Counted from the stretch's first letter, positions 8,487 through 16,529 are shown. The stretch is DNA of 34,640 nt from Chitinophagaceae bacterium (GCA_947457465.1 CANGWB010000019.1:1-34640); one strand, 5' to 3'. The notes: generated by a model not told the origin, from the sequence alone. Numbers and translations are program-made.

Positions 8487-9299
8487 ATGTCAGCAAAAAA
8501 GCGCATTCTCTTTATCGCCAATGAGATGTCTCCATATTTGGAGCTGACTGAATTTTCAGAGATCGTGAATCGGCTGGCGATCAAAGCAAACGATAACAAT
8601 TTCGAAGTTCGTTGCATCATGCCTCGTTTCGGCACGATCAATGAGCGTCGTCACCGACTGCACGAAGTGGTTCGTCTTTCCGGTATCAATGTGACGGTGG
8701 ATAATGACGATCTCCCGCTGCAGATCAAGGTAGCTTCTTTACCCAGTGCCCGATTGCAGGTTTATTTTCTAGATAATGAAGAGCTGTTCAAACGGAAATT
8801 CGTTTTTCACGATGAGCAGGAAAACTGGTTCGACGACAATGATCTTCGCACGGTATTCTTCTGCAAAGGGGCGTTGGAGACAGTAAAAAAGTTCGGTTGG
8901 CCCCCTGATGTCATCCATTGTAGCGGCTGGATGACCGGTTTGATCCCGGCTTATCTCAAAACGGTTTATAAGAAAGAACCTGTCTTTGCTCGCAGTAAGG
9001 TTGTCTTTACCCTTGGAGAACTGACGCATAAAGAAAAAATGGGATCCGGGTTTCTTCAGAAGGCGATGATTCATGCTTCTCTGAAGGAAAAAGATTTGGA
9101 AGCCTTTAAGGACGGTTCGAATATCTCTATGTTCCGGGGTGGTGCTCAGTATGCAGATGCCATCACATTCGGGGCAGAAAAAATCGACAAGAAACTAACA
9201 GAGGAGTTTTCAAAAGTCCGCGGCAAAAAAACCTTGCCTTATAATCCTGAAGGGGATTTAACAGACTATTTACAACTCTATAACGACCTTGCCGGCTAA
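8487..9299 (+). CDS. Glycogen/starch synthase-like protein, N-terminal GT5 domain only, likely non-canonical
   Basis: 270 residues that align in outline with the N-terminal Rossmann half of GT5 glycogen synthases: KRILFIANEMSPY at the start, then CIMPRFG, FFCKGALETVKKFGWPPDVIHCSGWMTGLIPAYLK, KVVFTLGEL. The C-terminal GT-B half that binds the nucleotide sugar is absent. Two hallmark substrate sites are degraded: the KxGGL(A/G)DV loop reads LELTEFSEIV (about 18-27), and the usual HxHDW motif reads HCSGW (144-148). Similar short proteins in other Bacteroidota are annotated as glycogen synthase, but from this sequence catalysis looks unlikely. It is followed after 25 bp by the DUF4270 gene, probably in one transcript. 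Cytoplasmic; role unknown. Confidence 0.75.
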   Translation: MSAKKRILFIANEMSPYLELTEFSEIVNRLAIKANDNNFEVRCIMPRFGTINERRHRLHEVVRLSGINVTVDNDDLPLQIKVASLPSARLQVYFLDNEELFKRKFVFHDEQENWFDDNDLRTVFFCKGALETVKKFGWPPDVIHCSGWMTGLIPAYLKTVYKKEPVFARSKVVFTLGELTHKEKMGSGFLQKAMIHASLKEKDLEAFKDGSNISMFRGGAQYADAITFGAEKIDKKLTEEFSKVRGKKTLPYNPEGDLTDYLQLYNDLAG

Positions 9300-9324
9300 C
9301 CCTTTATTCTGTTCATCTACTCTT

Positions 9325-10764
9325 ATGGCAAGACCGATCGTTTCAGGAAAATTTCATGTGATCTACTTCGGTCTGTTGACCCTGATCGCTTTATCATCTT
9401 GTACACGCATCAATGAATCGACTCAGTTGGGCGGTGATCTGATCCCACCGGTCGACAACATCAATACATTCGAAGCGTATCTCACCACCGAATCCGATAA
9501 CCGCAATTTGCTCGATACCACAAAAGTCTATTTCAATGATGAGCTAGCCTTGGGTCATATCAATGATCCGGAGTTCGGCAGTACACACGCGGATGCTTAC
9601 TTCAATATTAGTCACCCCAATTACTTCTTCTACCCGTATTACAACCGTGATTCCGTAAAAGTGGATTCCGTTGTTTTGTCACTTTCTTATCAGGCCTCTT
9701 ACGGCGACACCAATAGCAACCTCACCTTGCGGGTCCGGGAGATTGCACAAAATGCAGGGTTCAACGATACAACTGGTTATAGATACAGCCACCCTGCATT
9801 CAGCACGGTTGGTCCTGAACTGGGTAATAAGACCTTTCAAGTTAAACGCCTGAGCGATTCAGTGCAGTTCATCCGTAAACGGGATACCTCAAAGATCGCT
9901 AATGCCATTCGCATCCGGCTCGATACCGCTTTGGGTCGTCGCCTCGTGAACTACGATACAACGAATACGGCCAATGGGGGCTATCGGAACGACTCGATCT
10001 TCAAGAGCCTCTTTAGAGGTTTTGCCATTCAGGCGGACATGTCGGGGAATGCCTTGGTTTATATCAATCCAACCGATGTGTTGAAGACCAAACTCACCGT
10101 CTATTTCCGTTTCACGAAGAATGGTGTTACCGACACGACGCAAGCAGATTATTTCCACGCAACCGGCGGCCAGGCGAATCTGGTACGTCGTACCCCCGGT
10201 GGCAACTGGTTGAGTTATTTGAACAACGGAATTCCTAGCGATGATAAGATCTATTTACCCACCACACCCGGCTCGATGGCTCAGATACGCATACCGGCGC
10301 TAGATACTTTCCGAAATGTTGTAGTGCACCGTGCAGAGTTGATCGCAACTCCTATACCCGGTTTGCAGTCAGGAACCTTCACCTATCCATTGGGTCTTTT
10401 CATGGACCGGATCAGCCCCCGAGGTGATACGGCTTACTCCTTTGACAACGACATGCTGCTTTCAAACAACTTCACCGCTTTTACATATGATATAGGCTTA
10501 TTCGGTGGTCAGTTGAGAAAAGACAGCACCTTCCGTTTCAACATCACCCGTCATGTGCAAAGCATGGTCACGCAGCGGCTTCGAAACGATTCCCTTCGCA
10601 TCTACATACCCATCCGGGCCTTTATCTACTCACCTTCCTACCAGCTCCGGAATCAACTGTTCGTGACCGACCGGGTTGCTTATGGACGGATCATACTGGC
10701 TGGAGGTAATTATCCGGATGCCACCAAGCGCCTACGCTTGCGGCTGGTCTATTCTAAGCTTTGA
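9325..10764 (+). CDS. DUF4270-type lipoprotein of unknown function
   Basis: 479 residues from the ATG at 9325; an in-frame TTG at 9289 would add 12 residues but lies inside the preceding gene. The N-terminus is a lipoprotein signal with lipobox LSSC (Cys26), followed by a short tether containing LGGDLIPPVDN. The body is beta-strand rich, with many Asp-Thr and Asn-rich turns (for example DSVKVDSVVLSLSY and RVVNYDTTN-like stretches), and lacks Cys-based or enzymatic motifs. This matches DUF4270, a family confined to Bacteroidota as far as I know. Likely anchored in the outer or inner membrane, facing the periplasm or cell surface. It shares a transcript with the GT5-like gene. No function should be assigned. 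Confidence 0.75.
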   Translation: MARPIVSGKFHVIYFGLLTLIALSSCTRINESTQLGGDLIPPVDNINTFEAYLTTESDNRNLLDTTKVYFNDELALGHINDPEFGSTHADAYFNISHPNYFFYPYYNRDSVKVDSVVLSLSYQASYGDTNSNLTLRVREIAQNAGFNDTTGYRYSHPAFSTVGPELGNKTFQVKRLSDSVQFIRKRDTSKIANAIRIRLDTALGRRLVNYDTTNTANGGYRNDSIFKSLFRGFAIQADMSGNALVYINPTDVLKTKLTVYFRFTKNGVTDTTQADYFHATGGQANLVRRTPGGNWLSYLNNGIPSDDKIYLPTTPGSMAQIRIPALDTFRNVVVHRAELIATPIPGLQSGTFTYPLGLFMDRISPRGDTAYSFDNDMLLSNNFTAFTYDIGLFGGQLRKDSTFRFNITRHVQSMVTQRLRNDSLRIYIPIRAFIYSPSYQLRNQLFVTDRVAYGRIILAGGNYPDATKRLRLRLVYSKL

Positions 10765-10799
10765 TTCTTTTACAGAAGAAAAGAAAAGCATACGACTCT

Positions 10800-10807
10800 T
10801 ATCTTTG
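10800..10807 (+). promoter_or_regulatory. Candidate -7 element for metK
   Basis: TATCTTTG followed by C matches TAnnTTTG and ends 17 nt before the metK ATG at 10825. No TTG is found at the usual distance. The 60-bp gap leaves no space for a SAM riboswitch. Confidence 0.4.
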
Positions 10808-10824
10808 CTGAAACCCAATTCAGC

Positions 10825-12078
10825 ATGCCTTATCTGTTTACCTCTGAGTCCGTTAGTGAAGGACATCCCGACAAAGTAGCGGATCAGATCTCCGATGCAC
10901 TCATCGATCATTTTCTGGCTTTCGATCCCCAATCAAAAGTTGCCTGTGAAACGCTGGTTACAACCGGACAAGTAGTACTGGCCGGCGAGGTTAAATCGCG
11001 CGCATACCTCGACGTGCAGGACATCGCCCGTCAAGTGATCCGAGACATCGGATACACCAAGAGCGAGTACATGTTCGAGGCCAACAGTTGTGGTATCCTC
11101 TCCGCTATTCATGAGCAATCAGCCGATATTAATCAAGGGGTAGAACGTAAGAAAAAAGAAGATCAAGGTGCCGGTGACCAGGGTATGATGTTCGGTTATG
11201 CATCTAATGAGACCCCTCATTACATGCCACTAGCGTTGGATCTTGCCCACAACTTGTTGATCGAATTAGCAGCCATACGTCGAGAGAAGAAATCCCCCAT
11301 GCCTTACCTCCGTCCGGATGCCAAGAGTCAGGTTACACTTGAATACGACGATAATAACCAGCCGATCCGCATCGATGCCATCGTCATCTCCACGCAGCAC
11401 GATGACTTCGATGTTGAACCTAAAATGTTGGAGCGCATCAAAAAGGATGTGATCAACATACTCATACCCCGAGTGAAGAAGCGTTACAAGCGTTACGCAC
11501 ACCTTTTCAAGGGGAATATCAAGTATCACGTAAACCCAACCGGTAAGTTCGTGATCGGTGGTCCGCACGGAGATACTGGCCTAACCGGACGTAAGATCAT
11601 CGTTGATACATACGGGGGCAAAGGTGCACACGGTGGTGGCGCCTTCAGCGGTAAAGACCCGTCTAAAGTGGATCGTTCTGCAGCCTATGCAACCCGTCAT
11701 ATTGCGAAGAATCTTGTTGCAGCAGGTGTGTGCAGTGAGGCATTGGTGCAAGTGTCCTACGCCATCGGTGTAGCACAACCCACCAGCATCAACGTAAATA
11801 CCTATGGTACGGCTAAAGTTGATCTGACTGACGGACAGATCAGTAAGATCATTGAGGGTGTTTTTGATATGCGTCCTTACTTTATTGAAAAGCGTCTGAA
11901 ATTGCGCAGTCCGATCTACCGCGAGACAGCTGCCTATGGCCATATGGGAAGAAATCCCGAGGTCAAAACGAAGAGCTTCATCGCACCCGGAGGGAAGACG
12001 ATCCACAAAAAAGTGGAACTGTTCACCTGGGAGAAATTGGACTATGTCTCCAAAGTGAAAAAAGCTTTTGGTCTCTGA
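10825..12078 (+). CDS. metK: S-adenosylmethionine synthetase
   Basis: 417 residues. It makes S-adenosylmethionine from methionine and ATP in the cytoplasm. Visible motifs are [18 protein letters not shown] near the start (His14 in the ATP site), the methionine-loop region [25 protein letters not shown], and the phosphate-binding [19 protein letters not shown]. It is about 30 residues longer than the E. coli enzyme. The product is the methyl donor for RlmB and PrmA, both also encoded in this window. It lies 60 bp after the DUF4270 gene and probably has its own promoter. It ends in a strong terminator at 12098-12127. Confidence 0.97.
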   Translation: MPYLFTSESVSEGHPDKVADQISDALIDHFLAFDPQSKVACETLVTTGQVVLAGEVKSRAYLDVQDIARQVIRDIGYTKSEYMFEANSCGILSAIHEQSADINQGVERKKKEDQGAGDQGMMFGYASNETPHYMPLALDLAHNLLIELAAIRREKKSPMPYLRPDAKSQVTLEYDDNNQPIRIDAIVISTQHDDFDVEPKMLERIKKDVINILIPRVKKRYKRYAHLFKGNIKYHVNPTGKFVIGGPHGDTGLTGRKIIVDTYGGKGAHGGGAFSGKDPSKVDRSAAYATRHIAKNLVAAGVCSEALVQVSYAIGVAQPTSINVNTYGTAKVDLTDGQISKIIEGVFDMRPYFIEKRLKLRSPIYRETAAYGHMGRNPEVKTKSFIAPGGKTIHKKVELFTWEKLDYVSKVKKAFGL

Positions 12079-12097
12079 TCAATCTGACTGAATCATA

Positions 12098-12127
12098 AAG
12101 GCCCATCCACGGATGGGCCTTTTTTTT
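12098..12127 (+). terminator. Intrinsic terminator of metK
   Basis: AAGGCCCATCC pairs with GGATGGGCCTT around a very short loop, followed by a run of T (12120-12127). It lies 20 bp after the metK stop and 15 bp before the rlmB start. Confidence 0.85.
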
Positions 12128-12141
12128 CTTTTCTTTGCTCT

Positions 12142-12912
12142 GTGAAATCATTCCGACAAAGCGCCCCCCGTCCTAAAAAAAGTACATTGGTCATCGGACC
12201 CAAAGCCGTGCTGGAAGCACTTGGCTCCGGGATGCCACTGGATCGTATCTACCTGGATCAAAAGGCATTCGGTCCGGCAGTCCAGCAGATCCGAAAATCA
12301 GCCGCCGAACGATCGGTTCCGATCCTCATGGTTCCATTTGCCAAACTCGATAGTTTTCATGTGGAAGGACATGAGGGCTGTGTTGCTCAAAAAGCTCGTG
12401 TACGTTATCAAGAGTTGCAGGATGTGATCTCCTGGGTCGTTGATCGGGGAGAGACGCCCCTGTTTCTGATCCTAGATGGCATCACGGATGTGCGAAACAT
12501 CGGGGGCATTGCCCGTACGGCCTATTGTACCGGCGTGCATGCGATCATCATACCAGATAAAGGAGTTGGCGCGTTGCAGGAAGATGCCATCTTGACTTCT
12601 GCGGGCGCTTTGGAAAAGATCACGGTATGCAGGGTTAATAGTCTGCTCAAAGCAATCGATGAATTACATTTAAATGGCATTCAGGTCCTGGCTAGTGTCA
12701 TGCGTTCAGGTGTCTCCATAAGTCAAGCAGATCTTACACAACCGGTTGCCATTCTGTTGGGGGGTGAAGAAAAAGGTATTTATCCGGCCTTATTAAAAGC
12801 AGCAGACCAACAGGTGCATATTCCAATGGCTGGTGATTTTGACAGCCTGAATGTTTCAGTTGCAACGGGCATGATGCTGTATGAAGCGATGAAACAACGT
12901 AGCCATGGCTAA
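12142..12912 (+). CDS. rlmB: SpoU-family 23S rRNA 2'-O-methyltransferase (RlmB-like)
   Basis: 256 residues from a GTG start at 12142; the first ATG would remove 30 residues, including the conserved VIGPKAVLEAL opening, so GTG is chosen. The N-terminal substrate-binding domain spans about 15-92. The SPOUT (trefoil-knot) methyltransferase domain has motif 1 LDGITDVRNIGGIARTA (Asn119, Arg125), motif 2 ILLGGEEKGI and motif 3 IPMAGDFDSLNVSVATGMMLYE (Ser235, Asn237). Expected role: SAM-dependent ribose methylation of 23S rRNA, although the exact position cannot be read from sequence and TrmH-like tRNA activity is a possible alternative. It overlaps the HMG-CoA lyase gene by 8 bp. A near-match to a -7 element (TTTCTTTG, 12130-12137) lies just before the start codon. 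Confidence 0.87.
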   Translation: MKSFRQSAPRPKKSTLVIGPKAVLEALGSGMPLDRIYLDQKAFGPAVQQIRKSAAERSVPILMVPFAKLDSFHVEGHEGCVAQKARVRYQELQDVISWVVDRGETPLFLILDGITDVRNIGGIARTAYCTGVHAIIIPDKGVGALQEDAILTSAGALEKITVCRVNSLLKAIDELHLNGIQVLASVMRSGVSISQADLTQPVAILLGGEEKGIYPALLKAADQQVHIPMAGDFDSLNVSVATGMMLYEAMKQRSHG

Positions 12913-13762
12913 TCCGATTCAATTGATCGAATGTCCGCGGGACGCCTGGCAAGGAAAAGAAGCATTCATTCCGACGGATAAAAAAGTATCCTATCTGCAA
13001 GCCTTGTTATCAGTTGGATTTCACACCATCGATGCGGGTAGTTTTGTTTCCCCGAAAGCGGTTTCACAGCTGGCCGATACCGGTAATGTTCTGAAGGCCT
13101 TGGACCTGCGAGATACCAATACCCGATTGCTGGTGATCATCGCCAATGAAAGAGGCGGAGAACAGGCGGCGGAGTTTTCATTTGTAGATTACTGGGGATA
13201 TCCGCTTTCCGTGTCAGAAACCTTTCAACAACGCAATACCCGACAGTCTGTATCAGAGGGCCTTGACCTTGCTAAGCGATTGAACGAACGCGCAGCGCAA
13301 AACCAAGCAGAGCTGGTGATCTACATTTCAATGGGATTCGGTAATCCGTATGGAGAGTTGTATCATGAAGATCAGGTGTTGGCACTGGCAGGTGAACTAA
13401 AGCAGGCCGGGATAAAAACAGTTTCATTGGCGGATACGGTCGGACTCGCAACACCCGAACAGATAGCTGCACTGGTTACAACATGCAGGAATGAGTACCC
13501 CTCGCTGAATTGGGGTGTACATCTTCATGCCAGACCGGAAGGACAAACTCAGAAGATCGCGGCCGCATACGAAGCAGGGTGTCGTCGCTTCGATGGAGCC
13601 ATCGGTGGTCATGGTGGCTGTCCGTTTGCCGAAGATGAACTGATCGGTAACATCAACACATCTTCACTCATCGATTATCTGACAACCGCTGATCCAACGC
13701 TTTTCATCGATCTCGATCGATTCCAGGCGGCCGCTCAGTTGGCTCAAACGATATTTCACTGA
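12905..13762 (+). CDS. Hydroxymethylglutaryl-CoA lyase
   Basis: 285 residues, TIM-barrel of the DRE-metallolyase (HMGL-like) family. It cleaves HMG-CoA to acetoacetate and acetyl-CoA, the last step of leucine breakdown. Visible residues: Arg12-Asp13 and Gln16 in ECPRDAWQG (the usual form is RDGLQ), SFVSPKAVSQ, the metal ligands His206 and His208 in HLHARPE, and the signature Cys239 in GGHGGCPFAEDELIGN. An Asp (Asp43, in IDAGSF) stands where, from memory, the human enzyme has a Glu. The start overlaps rlmB by 8 bp (ATGGCTAA) and the stop overlaps the GSCFA start by one base (TGATG), so the three genes form a tightly coupled unit. No other leucine-pathway gene is present. Confidence 0.88.
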   Translation: MANPIQLIECPRDAWQGKEAFIPTDKKVSYLQALLSVGFHTIDAGSFVSPKAVSQLADTGNVLKALDLRDTNTRLLVIIANERGGEQAAEFSFVDYWGYPLSVSETFQQRNTRQSVSEGLDLAKRLNERAAQNQAELVIYISMGFGNPYGELYHEDQVLALAGELKQAGIKTVSLADTVGLATPEQIAALVTTCRNEYPSLNWGVHLHARPEGQTQKIAAAYEAGCRRFDGAIGGHGGCPFAEDELIGNINTSSLIDYLTTADPTLFIDLDRFQAAAQLAQTIFH

Positions 13763-14769
13763 TGCAGTTCCAATTATCACTGACGCCGGCCCCGTTACCG
13801 ACACCGATCGATCATCGGCAACGGATCTTATTGTTGGGATCCTGTTTCACCGAACACATCGGGGATGCCCTGAGGGAATGGAAATTTCCAGTGATGCAGA
13901 ACCCGCACGGTATCCTGTTCGGACCCGATGCCATCTGCCAGGCATTGGGGGATTATAAACAAAGGCGTACATACAAATCCACTGATCTCTTTTATTTGAA
14001 TGAGTGTTGGCATAGCTGGCATCATCATTCACGTTTCTCTGCTACCGACGTAAACGAAGCATTGCAACGAATAAACGGGTCGATCGGAGCAACGCATGAT
14101 TTTATTCAACATGCTGATTGGCTTATTCTGACGTTGGGTTCGGCATTTACCTATCGCTTAACAGAATGGGCCGACCCGGGCGGATTGAATGTCGGATCGG
14201 CAGTCGCAAATTGCCATCGCGCGCCGGCCGCTTGGTTCAGCAAAGAAATGATGATGGTGGAGGAGATCGTAAATAGTCTGACGCACTCCATTAATGGTTT
14301 GCGTGCACTCAATCCGAAGCTGAAGTTGATGCTCACCATCAGTCCGGTTCGTCACATACGGGACGGAGTGGTGGAAAATAATAGGAGTAAAGCTCGGTTA
14401 ATCCAAGCCGTACAGATCCTGACCGAACAGGTAAGTAATAGTTATTATTTTCCAGCATATGAGTACGTGATCGATGTATTGCGTGATCATCGTTTTTACG
14501 ATATCGATCTGGTACACCCCAATTATGCCGCTACGCAATTTGTACTGGAGCGTTTTTCCACTTATGCTTTTTCGGATACTACACAGATCCTGACCGAAGA
14601 GATCCGGGCATTGGTCACGGCACGCCGTCACCGGGTTCAATACCCCGACACGGATGCGCACAGGCAGTTTTTGAAAAGTCACTATCAAAAAACCATCGAG
14701 TTGCAGCAGCGTCAGCCGGAGCTGGATCTTACGGATGAGCTCAATTATTTCTCAGGACAGTCGATCTAG
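13762..14769 (+). CDS. GSCFA-domain protein (SGNH-hydrolase-like)
   Basis: 335 residues. The defining GSCFTE motif is at 26-31 (LLLGSCFTEHIGDAL). Later segments look like SGNH-hydrolase blocks: TLGSAFTYRL (about 124-133), LTISPVRHIRDG (191-202) and YDIDLVHPNYAA, with a DxxH pair Asp249/His252. A Ser27-Asp249-His252 triad is therefore plausible but unproven. There is no signal peptide or membrane segment, so the protein is expected in the cytoplasm. The family is described only as GSCFA; the substrate is unknown. The start codon overlaps the HMG-CoA lyase stop. The last 18 bp overlap the 3' end of the convergent kinase gene. Confidence 0.85.
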   Translation: MQFQLSLTPAPLPTPIDHRQRILLLGSCFTEHIGDALREWKFPVMQNPHGILFGPDAICQALGDYKQRRTYKSTDLFYLNECWHSWHHHSRFSATDVNEALQRINGSIGATHDFIQHADWLILTLGSAFTYRLTEWADPGGLNVGSAVANCHRAPAAWFSKEMMMVEEIVNSLTHSINGLRALNPKLKLMLTISPVRHIRDGVVENNRSKARLIQAVQILTEQVSNSYYFPAYEYVIDVLRDHRFYDIDLVHPNYAATQFVLERFSTYAFSDTTQILTEEIRALVTARRHRVQYPDTDAHRQFLKSHYQKTIELQQRQPELDLTDELNYFSGQSI

Positions 14770-15822
14770 TCTGCCGGTAGCTTTCAGGTATTCTTCCATT
14801 TGGGACAGCAGCGTGAATTGATTCAGTGCCCGATCCAGGTTTTGGTTCGCTCGATCAGTGATGTAATAAACGTCCCCATTCAGGTAGTCGGACAGAAAGC
14901 GCATCGCCTGCATATAAGTCATCAAGATGCCGGAAAGCGGCAGGAGTTTTTTTTCTTGTTGCGTGATTGCATCGCCCATGGCAGAGCCATATCCGCTTAA
15001 TAATGACTCAAAGAGATCGGCCTGAAAAAATACTTCTTCGGGCGGACTTTCCTCGCGCAGGGAGCCGTTACAGATCGACCGGATCATATCACCTAGGTCA
15101 GAGAAAAAATAGCCCGGCATCACGGTATCCAGATCGACCGGACAGAGCCAGCACTCTGATCGATCATCGATCAAAATGTTGCTGAGTTTCGCATCATGAT
15201 GCATCATTCGCAATGGGAAATGCTCGTTTTCCGACATATTATCGTAGATGGCAATGTAGGGTTCGCGGAGTTGCAGATGCCGGATCAATCCATCACAGTT
15301 ATTTGATCTGTTTGATTTATCCGTTTGGATCGCATCCTTGAATTGTCCATATCGTAAACGAAGATCATGGAAGCGGGGGATGGGGATATGCCAGCTATCT
15401 GTTTGCAGATGGGAAGCATGTAACGTAAAGCTGGCGAAAAACCGGGCCAGCGCTTCTGCTTGTGATGGGCTCTCTACAGCGCTTCGGGTATGTGTGTTGC
15501 GAATGAAGCTGCTGATTCTCCAGCTTCGTTGGTGTTCATCTTCAACTACCCATTGGTCATTCGGGAATGGCAGCGGACGGGCCAGTGGTCGGGGAAAAGG
15601 GTTTTGGTCCGATAAAAAATGCTGGTAGAGCTTTCGGTGATTGTTGATCAATCCGAGTGGATCGGTGAAAATATTCGTGTTGATCGATTGAAGCAAGTAG
15701 CAATTCTCATCGATGTTGAGCCGAAAGGTTTGGTGGATCAGTCCGTTTGTGATGGGTGCTACTATAAGAAACTTTTCGCCTTGGTTGGTCAGGAGTTGAT
15801 TGAGGGAGTGGGGGAGTGTCAT
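14752..15822 (-). CDS. Aminoglycoside phosphotransferase-fold kinase, N-acetylhexosamine kinase-like
   Basis: 356 residues. The kinase core is clear: HHDAKLSNILID with catalytic Asp210, Lys212 and Asn215, then the metal-binding PVDLDTVMPGYFFSDLGDMIRS (Asp230/Asp232). The N-terminus carries NGLIHQTFRL and YLLQSINTNIF, and the sequence WVVEDEHQRSWRISSFI follows; these are found in NahK-type sugar 1-kinases and related APH proteins. The fold call is strong. The substrate (N-acetylhexosamine or another small molecule) is inference from resemblance. There is no evidence for antibiotic resistance. It starts 2 bp after the miaE stop and is likely co-transcribed with it. Its last 18 bp overlap the convergent GSCFA gene. 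Confidence 0.82.
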   Translation of the reverse strand: MTLPHSLNQLLTNQGEKFLIVAPITNGLIHQTFRLNIDENCYLLQSINTNIFTDPLGLINNHRKLYQHFLSDQNPFPRPLARPLPFPNDQWVVEDEHQRSWRISSFIRNTHTRSAVESPSQAEALARFFASFTLHASHLQTDSWHIPIPRFHDLRLRYGQFKDAIQTDKSNRSNNCDGLIRHLQLREPYIAIYDNMSENEHFPLRMMHHDAKLSNILIDDRSECWLCPVDLDTVMPGYFFSDLGDMIRSICNGSLREESPPEEVFFQADLFESLLSGYGSAMGDAITQQEKKLLPLSGILMTYMQAMRFLSDYLNGDVYYITDRANQNLDRALNQFTLLSQMEEYLKATGRLDRLS

Positions 15823-15824
15823 GG

Positions 15825-16433
15825 TCAGTGGATGCGGTCGCCGCGTATTTCCAATTTTCCGATCACCTCCTTTTCATACTCGAGCCATTCTTTCCAACGG
15901 TTTTTAACGCGCACGGGGTCCATGTATTTTTCTGCTAACTCGATAAAAAGTGTGTAGTGTCCGGCTTCGCTCTCCATGAATCGACGGTAAAATTTTTTCA
16001 GGTAGGGGTCCTCCAGTCCTTCACTCAATCGTTTGAACCGTTCGCAACTTCGGGCTTCGATCAGGGCCATGGTCAGCAGTTGGTCGAGCATCCGTGTTTG
16101 GAGGTCTCCCCCTTTTTGCTGAAATTCCAGGAGGGCATTGACGTATTCATCCTTTCGCTGCTTGCCGAGCGTGAGTCCGCGTTTATGCAATTCCGCCAAA
16201 ACCAATCGAAAATGTCCCCATTCTTCGGTTACGATCGGAGCCAGTGCGCTTACTAGTTCCTCGTATTGGCTGTAGCGCTGGATCAGCGAGATGCAGGTGG
16301 TGGCAGCCTTCTGCTCACAATAGGCATGATCGGTCAGGATCTCCCCAAGTGAATGGGCCGCTAGGTCTACCCAGCGGGGGTCGGTGGGGAGCTGCAGGCC
16401 CAAAATGGCACGGGTATCGGCAGACATTTCCAT
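15825..16433 (-). CDS. miaE: tRNA-(ms2io6A)-hydroxylase
   Basis: 202 residues from the ATG at 16433; an in-frame ATG at 16427 (MSADTR) is an equally good start. It is a ferritin-like diiron protein: DHAYCEQKAA (Glu40), TEEWGHFRLVL (Glu70/71, His74), ALIEARSCERF (Glu126) and ESEAGHY (His159) supply the expected Glu and His iron ligands in two helix pairs. MiaE hydroxylates the isopentenyl group of ms2i6A at tRNA position 37 using O2. The modification enzymes upstream of it, MiaA and MiaB, are not in the window. Transcription probably starts at a -7 element at 16445-16438 and continues into the kinase gene 2 bp downstream. Confidence 0.87.
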   Translation of the reverse strand: MEMSADTRAILGLQLPTDPRWVDLAAHSLGEILTDHAYCEQKAATTCISLIQRYSQYEELVSALAPIVTEEWGHFRLVLAELHKRGLTLGKQRKDEYVNALLEFQQKGGDLQTRMLDQLLTMALIEARSCERFKRLSEGLEDPYLKKFYRRFMESEAGHYTLFIELAEKYMDPVRVKNRWKEWLEYEKEVIGKLEIRGDRIH

Positions 16434-16437
16434 TCTG

Positions 16438-16445
16438 CAAAGCTA
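16438..16445 (-). promoter_or_regulatory. Candidate -7 element for miaE
   Basis: The minus strand reads TAGCTTTG followed by C, matching TAnnTTTG. It ends 4 nt before the ATG at 16433 and 10 nt before the ATG at 16427, predicting a nearly leaderless mRNA or use of the downstream ATG. Confidence 0.4.
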
Positions 16446-16498
16446 CTGGATTGTGGCTAAGGCCTTGACTTTCATGGTATTTTCCCATAAAATTTCAC

Positions 16499-16529
16499 TT
16501 GTTCGTTACAGGAATGCTCTGTACCTTTG
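16499..16529 (+). promoter_or_regulatory. Promoter of rpsO
   Basis: TTG (16499-16501), 20-nt spacer, TACCTTTG (16522-16529) followed by C. This is a full match to the Bacteroidota primary-sigma consensus. The leader to the rpsO ATG is about 45 nt and ends in an A-rich stretch (AAAAAGAAAAAAG) just before the start codon. Confidence 0.7.

Noticed and set aside
9289-9324. TTG start for the DUF4270 gene inside the preceding gene
   Set aside because: Starting at the ATG at 9325 gives a normal lipoprotein signal; the extension would put extra residues before it.
10765-10824. SAM riboswitch upstream of metK
   Set aside because: The gap is 60 bp, contains a -7 element close to the start and shows no conserved stems.
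14752-15822. The kinase as an aminoglycoside-resistance gene
   Set aside because: It only shares the fold. Resemblance is to sugar-kinase-like proteins and the context is chromosomal housekeeping with no mobile element.
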